Source: Porpolomopsis calyptriformis
Lineage: Eukaryota > Basidiomycota > Agaricomycetes > Agaricales > Hygrophoraceae
Assembly: GCA_951640195.1 (NCBI GenBank)
Contig: OX621164.1
Span: 2,027,098-2,091,097, forward strand
Length of the DNA: 64,000 nt
Direction of reading: 5' to 3'
Below, in pieces: positions 23,501-33,264 of the stretch. The notes under the pieces are model-generated. The model was not told the DNA's origin. It searched no databases and saw nothing but the letters and a program-made list of their open reading frames with translations. Position numbers and translations under genes: made by a program. The first letter of the stretch is position 1; every line of letters starts with the position of its first letter.

Positions 23501-25553
23501 AGATTCTTCTTCGGTCTTGATTTGTACAATTCATGTGCTCTTCGAAGAAAATACATAGTCAGCGGTTTCTGTGAGATGCCTATCAGAGAAGGAAAGAGAG
23601 GAATAATAATAATAATTTTCTTCACAATTCCACATTTCTCCAACTTTTTGGCAGCGGAAAGGTACCATAACGCAGCCTTCCGTCGAGCTTGCTTTCTAGC
23701 ACTCAAAAGAGCGGCGTGAGCGAGCAAAAGAGCGGAGGGTGGTTCCTCTGCCTGCCTCGATGTGATGAGTACATAATGCATCGTGGGCTATTTTGTGAAC
23801 GGGAGGGACATACCTTACCGGCTGCCCAAACAAGCCATTTTTCTCCTTCGAGAATATTACCCGAGAAATCTTTGGGTGATATGCCAATTTCCCAGCGAAC
23901 GGCAGATATGACTGCGCGTAGCTGCTCGTAGGCAGAGGGATCAGAAGAGGATGGATGGACGCTTTCGAGGGCCGTTGAGACATGCAATTGTATGGAAGTG
24001 GCGGGAGTCAGCAAGAATGGTAGAATGTCCTGAGCCGAAACGAAGATTAAATGCACATAACAAATCATGATCAGAGTCAGACAACTAAATGAAAGAAATA
24101 AAAATGAAACCCACCGATCCGCCTTTCCCTTCCTTCCTCATTGATTCCCAGACACTCGCGGCAAGCTTGAAATCACCCAGAATTGTTGCAAATTCCGCCA
24201 AACGACGCTGGGGTGGCAGACCGGAACTACTAGCTACACCGGACATCATGTTGAGTGTGTTTTGTGCGTTAGAACGGGGGGGCGTAGACGACGGTGGCAA
24301 AGTAGGATGCATGGGAGCGGGAGTGGAGGGTGCCGAACCGAATAAGCGGCGAGTGGAGGAAAAGAGACGGGAAGGTAGTCGGCGAGTTGATGAAAACTAG
24401 AATAGATGGAGTGAGATTCGAAAAGGAGAGAAGCGGGAAGAAGAATGATCACATTTTCATTCCACTCTACCACACACTTTTCCATCCACGGTATCAAACT
24501 CATAACCACAAACTCCCTGGTGAATTTTGCGGTCATTTGAATGTCTCTTTCGCTTAATCTCAAAACACTTGGAGTTGAATCTGACCCCAAAATCGGATTT
24601 GGGAGGTTGTCACCGGCCAATTCATGGGTCTCCGGAGAGAGTGGAGGCGGGAGTCGTGGCAGAGGTGTGGGGACGGGGACGGGTGGTGGTGGCGGTAAAG
24701 GCAGTGTAAGTGAGAGAAGATAACTGTGAAGGCCATATTGTTTCTTGACCGCATTGAAGAGTGCTCCGGCTCTAAGTGGATGTTAGACTTTTATGATGAT
24801 GTGATACATTGTTAAACACACTCTTCGTCAGATAGGTTGGAATTTGGAGGATGAATTATGAGTGTATAGCGGAGAATAGCTGGTTCAACCCAAGATGGAA
24901 AATCTAGAGCTCTGGCATGTAGATTGGAAAGCACTTGAAGAGGATTCGCGGTCATAGTAGACACCGCCAGAATGACTAACAGATCCAATAAGTAGGTGTA
25001 AAACCTGAACGATAAGGTCAGAGGAAGATACCTGCGGCAGGATGGTTCCAACTCTCCACCCTTGAAGGTACACAGTCACCTTCGGCACAACGTCTGAGCT
25101 CTTCCCACCAAGGAGACCTCAAGGAGTCTCTCTCCTCGCCATCCTTCTCCATATCTTCAACCCACTTTGCGCATCGTTTACTAATACGAGCGCTGATCCA
25201 GTCAATTGTACGCACGGAGCGCTCTGCTTCATTTTCTCGAGATGCCGCTTCAATTTCGGCGAGATCTGAGAAACGGAGGGTGAAGGACGTGTGTGGTACT
25301 GAAGTAAGAGAAGTAGTTCGCGTTGTCACTGGGACATTAAACTGGTTGTTAGATGAGTGATCACTAGGGTCGAAACATACCTTGAGGCAGTGGGGAGAAT
25401 GACTGGAGGATCTGTGGGAGGTGTGGCAACGACGAGGCCGCCAAAAGTTCCTCGAGGTCGCGCGAGGGTAGGATACAAACGTGAGGACTGAGCGACACTG
25501 GCAAAGGAGGCATACTGTAAATTACTCTGTCCAGGTCCAAGTCCAGCACTCAT
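20512..25553 (-). CDS. TRS85: TRAPP complex subunit Trs85 / TRAPPC8-like
   Basis: Trs85 defines the TRAPPIII complex, the exchange factor for Ypt1/Rab1 in secretion and autophagy. The N-terminus (MSAGLGPGQSNLQYASFASV) is variable. The family core includes FTREFVVMSLIPWMEKCVVE, then RRLPSRLFSSTRRLFGSAP and RRLAEFATILGDFKLAASVW. Next come RKAALWYLSAAKKLEKCGIK and LGRLLYTTGDIAGAVRYFLG. The C-terminal half is beta-rich with long segments such as LVANFVDDKRLVLAQGEDKE, as in the immunoglobulin-like TRAPPC8 tail. The stop is at 20512-20514. It is the longest gene here, with about 15 introns. The start is 80 bp from the divergent YHM2 start. A TRAPPC9/Trs120 identity was considered, but the MSLIPWMEK block favours Trs85. 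Confidence 0.85.
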
Positions 25554-25633
25554 TCAATTCCCACGTTCAACCAAAAAAGAAAAAAAAAAAAAAAGATTCC
25601 GTTTCTCTCCAGTATCCTCGACATCTGCACACA

Positions 25634-27122
25634 ATGGCCATCCAAAAAGAGCCCGGTCAAAAGGGCGTCAACTTTTCCAATATTGCCGTTGGTGTGCACA
25701 CCTTTCACTTCCATGATATGTCCAGAGGAAACTGAAGTTCGATGGAGGTGCGATAATGAACATGGTAAAATCATGCTCTTCAAATTCAAAAGTTAATTGA
25801 ATTGACGTGAACACGGCACATTTACTCGATCCTCCAGTTCGTAAGTCCCCTCCGTTTTTCTTTTTGCAGACTCCATTCTCACCCATTCGATCGCAGGAGG
25901 CAAGTTAGCGTCGGTCTTCCACGATAAAAACATCTCACTACAGTATCAGGTTACGACCCTTGGCCAACCTTTGGAAGTTCTCAAAACACAGATGGCTGCT
26001 GTTCGGTCCCAGACCATGTGGCAAGCAACAAAAACCGTGTGGAGTCGTGGAGGGGTTGCGGGATTCTTCCAAGGGCTTATTCCATGGGTTCGTGTGTGTT
26101 TACAATCGGATGAAGGGGATATACTCAAGTGTTAACAATCAGGCCTGGATCGAGGCTTCAACGAAGGGTGGTGTGCTCATCTTTACTGCCTCTGAGGTCG
26201 AGACAGCGGGTTTAGGGATGGGTATCAGCCCCGCGGCCGCTGGGCTGCTTGGCGGAATGTCAGGTGGTATAGCACAAGCTTACGCTACAATGGGTCGGTG
26301 TTTTTGCATTCCCCTTTTTTTCCCGTCCTGTCAGCAGAGTCCACCTGATCAAATTGACTCTCCCTCTCTCGTGTTTAATTTCGTTCATTCCTCATTCTAC
26401 TTTGTGCAGGGTTCACCACATGCATGAAAACTGCTGAAATCACACGTCACAAGCAGGTTGCTGCTGGCGTCAAACCCCCCTCGACTTGGGCCCTTTTTGC
26501 GGACATCTACCGCAAGGAAGGTATTGCCGGTGTCAATAAAGGGGTAAATGCTGTCGCTGTGCGTCAGTGCACGAACTGGGGTTCACGGCGAGTTCCGCAT
26601 GCTTGATTTTCAGCCGATAGCCTCGTTGACTTGTCTGTCATCGTAGAATGGGGTTCGCACGTCTGGCAGAGACTTCGATCCGCAAGCTGAGGGGTAAAAA
26701 TGAAAATGATCAACTGGGCCCGATGGACAAAATTCTAGCGTCATCTGTGGGTGGCGCTTTAGCAACATGGAACCAGCCTATCGAGGTTGTCCGGGTCGAG
26801 GTCCGCTTTTTTTTCTTGGCAATCCTCGACCAGTCCATTTACAGCATATATGAATGCTTTAGATGCAATCTATGGCGAAAGAAGCCGCGAATGTCAACCG
26901 ACCAGCCAAACTCACTATATTCAACACTCTAGCTTTCATCTATAGAGAGAACGGTATAAAAGGACTTTATCGTGGCGTCACACCCCGTATCGGCCTCGGG
27001 ATCTGGCAAACCATCTGCATGGTCTCTTTGGCCGACTATGTCAAACTCTGGTGTGTTCTTAACATCACATTCGTCGTACTGGTGCCAATCTTTCGTGTAA
27101 CAGGGTCAAAGCCAAGCAATAG
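25634..27122 (+). CDS. YHM2: Mitochondrial citrate/oxoglutarate carrier Yhm2
   Basis: Yhm2 exchanges citrate for oxoglutarate across the inner mitochondrial membrane and was also linked to mtDNA maintenance in yeast. The near-diagnostic blocks are all present: [96 protein letters not shown] and [16 protein letters not shown]. Three repeat units of about 100 residues fit a mitochondrial carrier. Exon 1 is [21 protein letters not shown] short exon reading GAIMNM follows, then an intron of about 178 nt whose acceptor at 25941 gives YQVTTLGQP. The last exon is VKAKQ with TAG at 27120-27122. Confidence 0.95.
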
Positions 27123-27247
27123 TGTTGCCGTTCGCTGTCGACTTTCACGGAAATTGTTCACGGAGCCAAAAAGCTTTAGACTACCCACAAATAATTTATC
27201 TGGTATTAGATACAGCCAGATAGATTTCTTACGTAAGATATCAGATC

Positions 27248-27914
27248 ATGGCTTCTGGCGATGAGCCACTACCATACGGTTGGACTATGGAAGTCGACGT
27301 GAACACAAACCACCCTTACTGGGTTCGAACTGTTTCCACATAAATTTACCGACCACTCACGAATCGTACCACAGGTCGACACCCAAGCAAATCCACCTCG
27401 GTCCATATGGGTCCACCCGTACCAGGACGAGCAATATTTATCTGAGCATCCAGAATTAAGAGAGCGACTGATCGATCCCAACTCACACTACCTGTACAAC
27501 CCTCCAGAAATTAGTTTTCCACAATCATATCCATACCACGCTCCGTCGAATCAGGACATGCCTTGAGGAGCGTGCGTGCCCCATCTCCGATGCCCGAACA
27601 CCCATAAGAAAGGGTTCTTTGGAAAGTTAAAGGACAGGGCAACTGGAAAATTCGAGACACCACGGGGAGACTTGGAGGCTGATCGAAGGCTGCAGGCTCA
27701 GGTGAGCATCGATCGCAAGTTTGCTTAATTTCGGCCACACCCACATTTATTTAAACAGATGCAAGAACGGAGTCACCAGTTACAGCAGGCTGCGCAAGAT
27801 GTATTCGAAGAACGATCTACTGCTCGAGGCGCGGGTCTAAGACCTTCAATATACTTGGCACCTGGTGACAATCCCTACACCTACCGCGCAGGTAACGGGG
27901 AATACCGAGGATGA
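27248..27914 (+). CDS. WW-domain protein with problematic middle exons
   Basis: The start [20 protein letters not shown] joins, after a 52-nt intron, [20 protein letters not shown], making a WW domain (LPYGW...W.HP), a module that binds proline-rich peptides. Downstream [19 protein letters not shown] and [18 protein letters not shown] match the tail seen in basidiomycete WW proteins. Between them the frame is interrupted. Straight reading hits TGA near 27571; two very short introns (41 nt from about 27514 and 37 nt from about 27572) would repair it as EIRHALRS joined to KGFFGK. A frameshift mutation or sequence error is the alternative. The stop used is at 27912-27914. Confidence 0.6.
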
Positions 27915-28645
27915 TATATGAGCTCAACCGCTGCGGTTCCACCCTTTAATGGATCCACAATGCAATTCCCGGAGGCAATGTAACTATTTCACCATGAGAT
28001 TATATGTATTCTGTTCTCTATCTTCCGGTCCTTTGGTTCGTCCGATGTGGGATCACGGCAAGGGATGTTTGCGTGTGTCTCTTAACCTTACGATGGGGCC
28101 CTAAATGATGCGAGCCCTCGACCTGGAAGAGCCGGTGGATACGTCCGAGTTTCCCTGGAGGGCGGTTGTCCAACCATTTTTGCCCAGCGATTTAATTGAC
28201 AATCTTCTTGGTTTGTCGATGCCTTGGAGAAAAAATAATCACCTGGGCGGTACTCTTCTGTTCTACCGCAGTAGGCTCAAAGCAGCAAATTCCTGCACCA
28301 TAGTATGAATCGTGTACTTGGCAGCATAATAAAACTGTCATAATGGAACATTAAACGTAAAGACATCCGCCCGTCTACTGTGAAGTGGGTGTGATGAAAT
28401 GCTCGTCAGGAGAAAACATCACGTAGTATAACCGTAGCCTTAACAAAGACACCACTCCAATAAGTCGAACAACGGCGCAGTAAAGTAGGTTGGGTGAGGG
28501 TGACCGAGAACAGTGAAGGGGCATAACTCCAGTATAAAACGAGGCCAACAAAGAGGAAACGAGGTCTGCATGAGGGTAATAGAATTGAAATGGGTTCTTG
28601 TGGAAAACGCGGGTCGAAACGTGTCCGTCCATGATCACTCCTCGA
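27915..28645. other. Intergenic region without a supported gene
   Basis: The region separates the stop codons of two converging genes (WW protein and coiled-coil protein), so it should hold both 3' UTRs. Short frames at 28105-28308 and 28375-28653 show no domain, no plausible splice context and no composition bias for coding. I see no RNA gene or repeat in it. Confidence 0.5.
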
Positions 28646-31600
28646 TCACTCATCGACGGTCGGCTCAGTTGCCTTTAGTTTCTCCTTTATAACATCTAAA
28701 TCCTCCTGTAATCTGTTCATATAGAAAACGGCGATCAAGTCAATAATTTGCTTTCCAAAATCAACTCAGATCAAATTTAAAATGTAGGGAGTCCGATCAG
28801 TTCGCCCAAGGCGACAATCCCTCCGGTCACAGCGCGTTTCAGACCAAAGGATCTCACATACCGTGTCATCTGATCTTGCTGTTCTTCCTGATCCCGCTCA
28901 AGATACTGGATCTCCAAAGCCTTCCGCGCAACATCTTGTTCGTAATCGGAAGCCTTCGAGAGAGCAGCCTCAAGTTCCTCCTTCAGAGCCTTGATAGCCT
29001 GGTCATGTTCAGCCTGCACATCGCGCAACTTGAGATTATGCGCCTCGTGCATCTGTTGTAGCTCCTCCTTCGTGACCCCTGGCGAAGATATATGCGCAGT
29101 GCCGTTGCTGGTACTCTTCGGAGAATGCTCTGCGGCGTTTGAGGCCTTAAGAATCGTTAATTCGCTCTGGAGATCGGACAACTGGACCAACAACTCCGAC
29201 TTCTGGGCAACAAGCGCCGTTACTTCTTCTTCGTGGGCAGTGCGAAGTTGCGTAACTTCTTCAGCCTGTCTGGTGGCAGCCTCTTCCAGCTCCGTCGAGC
29301 GATTGTTGGACATTTCATTGAGCGACGCCTTCGTCAAGTTGACCAACTCGGTAAGGCTGCTGATATCGTCTTTCGCGTGAGACAGTTCCGTATTCAAACG
29401 TTCCACTTCTGCCAAGTGCTCAGGAGAGGCCGATTTTGCGGGATCCTCGAGCGCGGCTCGGGCTTCATTAAGCTGGGTCTGGATGTTTTCAACCTCGGAC
29501 CGCGCAGAATCCGAAGCGGCTTTGGCTTTCGCGAGGTCGTCTTGTGTTGCCTTCAAGACAAGACCCTGGTCGTCAATCTGTTTTTGTAAAGCCTTGACTT
29601 GTTGTTCGACCGCGAGGTCGTGCTCGGCGGTGAGAGCATCAATAGTGGACTGATGAGAAGCGCGAATTTGATTGATGGTAGCATTTGATTCCGCTTGAAA
29701 GGCTTGAAGATCCTCAACGTGTGCAGCTTCTGCCTCTCTCTGAGGGAACCTCAATGAACATGACAGACTGGGATCGGTAGCAAACCAACCTTGGCGCGTT
29801 CGAAGGCTTCTTGCAATAATCCATCATGCTCCGCCTTCACTGCATCGATTTTAGCATTATATTGTTCCTCTTGACCCTAAAAACAACATGACGTTTGTGA
29901 CGCGATGAGGAAAAATAGGAAATACCTCAAGCTCGGCGGTGATTTTGCTCATGTCCCCTGACCACTTATTCTGCTCTTCGAGGTGAATCTTCTCCAGTTC
30001 CTCGACCTTACGGGTTTGTTCTTCAACAGCAGCCTTGCCTTCAACCAATTCCTCTCGGAGGGCCTCAGTACGAGCAACAACGGCTGCGAGTTCAGAATTG
30101 AGAGCATTCAAATCCACCTCGTGCTTGGCCTTCAAACTATCGGTTGCGTTTGCGAGCTCCTTTTCCTTGGCAACAGCGCGTTCATTCGCTTGCTCAGTGG
30201 CTGTAATCGCCTTGGCTAATTCGTCCTCCAACGATTTAGCCTTTGACAATAACCGCCCACGCTCGTCCTCCGCCGCGTCCTGGCTTTCCTTCAATTCCAA
30301 TATCTCGACTTCGAGCTCAGACAGCTTGCTCGCATTATCCGCCTTCTCCTTTTTCAATTCAGCTAACTCGGCCTCTGATGCTTCCGCAAGGGCAGCCCTG
30401 CTCTCCAAATCCCGAACCTTTAGAGATATTTCTTCCTGAGCTTGGGCATGAGCAGATCTCCAATTTTCCGCTTCGACTTGAGCGGTGACAAGAGCCTCCT
30501 TGGTTTTCGCCAGGGCATCGCGATCCCGAGCAGCTTCAGCACCAGCAGACTCGTTTGCATCACGGAGCGATTTGAGATCCTCCTTGGCACCCTGACCTTC
30601 CTTCTCCAAAATTTGAAGCTGTGCCTGTAGTGTCTCGATTAACTTTGTCTGGGAGATTTCATTGCTCTTTGCAGTTGCAAGCTGATAGACATGCGCATCT
30701 CGTGAACATCTTACCAGCATGTGAAGCATTTGAACTGACCTCTTCCTGTAACGCAGAACCGTTCTGCTGAGGATCCGAACGGAGATGCTCTAAGGCTGCT
30801 TGAGTATCTTTCAAGTCTTTCTCAGAATTTGCCTTTGCTTGTTCTAACTGGGCAACAAGGAGCTTTTGCGATTCTGCTTCTGATATCGCAGTTTGAAGAG
30901 ACGAGCTGAGAGTTTCGACTCGCGCCTGAAGTTCCACTAGAGTTTCTGACTTGGAAGCAAGAGTGGCCGACGTCTCCTTCAGCTGTTGACTACGTCAAGA
31001 GATTGTTTAAAGCAGATTGACAAGATAGCTCCGACCTTGTTCTGCAGATCTTCAAGGACCCCTCCGTCCCCTCTAATTTCTGCGATGGAAGAGATGGAGG
31101 CAGTCGCCCGACTCGGTCGTGTGGTAGCAGTGGGAGAGCCAGCTGATTTGGTGTGAACAGCTTTCGCTTTCAGAGGAGAGAGCTTCACTAGATCTGAGAT
31201 TGACGCGCGGGCTCGTGCAGCCGGCTGAGATCTAGTGGATCCGGCAGGAGAGACGGTGCTTGCCTTTCCGCTGCTTGCGGGGGCCGCCGACGAGGGTTTG
31301 GTGCTAGCGGAGGAAGATAGCGTTGACTTTGAGGTTGGTTGTGGTGCAGGTGCCTTTGGTGCCAACGAGGCCCTTTTACTGGGAGTAGTTCCAGACGGTG
31401 AAGCAGAGACGCCTGTAGAAGACGCTTTTGAGATCGCCATAGCCGGCTTAGATGATGGAGCTGAGGGAAAGGTCGTAGATTTCTTGATGGGTGAAGCGTT
31501 AGGAGTCACGGTCTTAGTCGTAGCTGTGGATGATGCCTTGGGCGCAGTTCTGACAGCACCAGTACCGAACGTTCCGGAGTTGATTATCTATTCGAGCATG

Positions 31601-32030
31601 TAAGTGTCGTGTATTTAACAATTCAACAACAGACCTTTTTAACTAACGGAGTGGGGGGACCACTACTCGATTTACCACCTGGTGACAGCGATTTGGAGCC
31701 ACTTCCATCACCAGTCGGCTGAAGCGTGGGTTCCTCAGGTTTAGCTTCGCCCTCGGGAGGAGGCGATTCCACTAGAGGTTTATCTGCTTGCATGTGTATC
31801 GTACCATTCGTGTCATCATTAGTCGTGTCGTTTGCAGGCACAACGTCTTCGTTGTTGGGATTGCTTGCCTGCACTTGAGGCTCTACTACAGCAGACACCT
31901 CGTGTTTGTCATGAGAAGCACCCGCAGGAAGGGTCTTAGCACTAGCTGGCTTGCGGACGATAGGACTGTGGTCCTTGCCCATACCTAGACGCAGAATGGG
32001 GAACGTGGGGGACGTGTTGGTTCTAACCAC
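28646..32030 (-). CDS. Large coiled-coil protein with Ser/Pro/Ala-rich head
   Basis: The N-terminal third is disordered and rich in Ser, Thr, Pro, Ala and Lys (ARASISDLVKLSPLKAKAV, SGKASTVSPAGSTRSQPAA). It ends with EIRGDGGVLEDLQNK. The rest, about 650 residues, is nearly continuous heptad-repeat coiled coil, for example LQARVETLSSSLQTAISEAE, SELEVEILELKESQDAAEDE and LEIQYLERDQEEQQDQMTR. The final exon (28646-28712) adds LQEDLDVIKEKLKATEPTV and is reached through a 149-nt intron. Reading through that intron gives a false end at 28777. The start is uncertain: 32030 is the longest, and 31982 (MGKDHSPIV) follows an acceptor-like CTAG. Tethering or cytoskeletal scaffold roles are possible, but I recognise no specific family. 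Confidence 0.7.
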
Positions 32031-32158
32031 GAGGACTTGGGATTTTATTTGATGAAATTGGCGCTATGCCATTTGAGGTAGCCGAGTCATCTGCCGAGCT
32101 TCATTCTATGGAACTGTAAAGGTGCTGTACATCGCAAGGTTCTTTCTACTATCACTAT

Positions 32159-33192
32159 TCATATGACCGTAGCGTGCAGGTTCAACGCGTTCAATGCCGG
32201 CTCTTCAAGGTTGCGGTGATTGTAGCTTAAGACGGTGACCTGTAAAGCTCGAGCGTTAGTCACCCGTCGTGCGGCAAGTTGTCTTATCATACCCCTGCCG
32301 GCTCAACGTTGAAGTGTCTCCCAAGACACAGAGGAAAGTTGATCCAGCGGGATATGAGGCAGCGAGTAAAGTGGCCATGTGCGACAATCAAAACGTCGCG
32401 TGTATGTAACCCTTCTTCGTAATATTGTTTGTGGTACTGGCGGACCTGCGGGACATAACGTGAACTTGACCATAAAAAAGGCAGTGTCCTTACATCAGCG
32501 ATGACGGTGTCGACACGGCAGTTCATGTCCTCGACACTTTCGCCTTCTGGACAGCTGGATATGGGATGAGATGGGGTCTGAATGCAGGAGGTAACTTCTT
32601 ACCCATCCATCCAGATAGACCAGGTTGGATTCCTTTCCTTGATCTGAGAAGAAAGCAGACCCTCATACTCGCCGTAATCCCACTCACGCACTTCTTCAGT
32701 GACTATATGGCGGGGGACCTCTGGAAGATGCTCAAACAACAAGTGGAAGGTTCTGTGAGCTCGTTGTCGGGGAGACACAAGAACCGTACACAAATTTAGG
32801 GGGTCGATGATCCCTGGAAGCGAGGAGGCGTAAGCTCAGCGAAGAATCTCAAGTGCAAACCCACGGCCTTCGCCCACAAGCTCATTTGCCTTGGATCTGA
32901 TTTGCTCTTCTCCATGCGAAGTCAGAGGAATATCAGTTGTCCCTGTCTAAACAATCATATGGATTTGGGACACAGATCGAAAGTGGTGAAATGGACAGAC
33001 ATGACGTCTAAGGCAACAAAAGGAGGAACTATTGGAGAGAGCGACGTCCACTTGGCACTGGTCTGCTCACCCATTCAGAGACCATTCTGTTTCACCTTTG
33101 CAACGAAATCACAGTGTAAACGCCGCCTCACAGATGGTGGATGAGAACATACCATGGCGAATAACGAACAATCGAGGAATGGCAGATGGCAT
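32159..33192 (-). CDS. SHB17: Sedoheptulose-1,7-bisphosphatase-type histidine phosphatase
   Basis: Shb17 hydrolyses sedoheptulose-1,7-bisphosphate to feed ribose-phosphate synthesis (riboneogenesis). The gene starts MPSAIPRLFVIRH, and splicing gives the catalytic RHGETEW. A 7-nt exon (33001-33007) is needed to read SLNGRHTGTTDIPLTSHGEE. Then come ANELVGEGRIIDPLNLCTVL, VSPRQRAHRTFHLLF, EVREWDYGEYEGLLSSQIKE and CPEGESVEDM. The second catalytic histidine is in DVLIVAHGHFTRCLISRWI, and the C-terminus is LSYNHRNLEEPALNALNLH. The stop is at 32159-32161. The broader histidine-phosphatase family is certain; the Shb17 subgroup rests on the overall pattern. The start is 72 bp from the divergent VPS18 start. 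Confidence 0.88.
33001..33007 (-). other. 7-nt micro-exon of the SHB17 gene
   Basis: On the minus strand the bases ACGTCAT are bounded by CCTTAG upstream and GTCTGT downstream. Joined to AATGG on one side and ACAGGG on the other they encode N-G-R-H-T-G, completing the conserved segment after the catalytic RHG motif. Flanking introns are 63 nt (33008-33070) and 54 nt (32947-33000). Without it the frame fails. Confidence 0.82.
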
Positions 33193-33264
33193 TTCAGATT
33201 CAGAATTTAATTATTTAATTATTCATGTTAAGTGTCGTTGCCTTTTTTGTCTTTGGTGAGCACC

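Noticed and set aside
25575..25594. A-rich run as a possible insertion scar
   Set aside because: It lies in the 80-bp promoter between TRS85 and YHM2, where homopolymer A/T tracts are common in fungi.
27318..27335. GGGTTCGAACTG resembling a tRNA T-arm
   Set aside because: It sits at an exon-intron border of the WW-domain gene and has no matching cloverleaf.
28105..28308. Short plus-strand frame in the intergenic region
   Set aside because: No domain, no splice context and no sign of conservation; probably chance.
28777..28861. Apparent C-terminus of the coiled-coil protein (hydrophobic tail)
   Set aside because: It starts exactly at a GTATGT donor, and the downstream exon continues the coiled coil, so this is intron read-through.
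29233..29589. Long frames antisense to the coiled-coil gene
   Set aside because: They mirror the low-complexity coding of the opposite strand and have no recognisable protein features.
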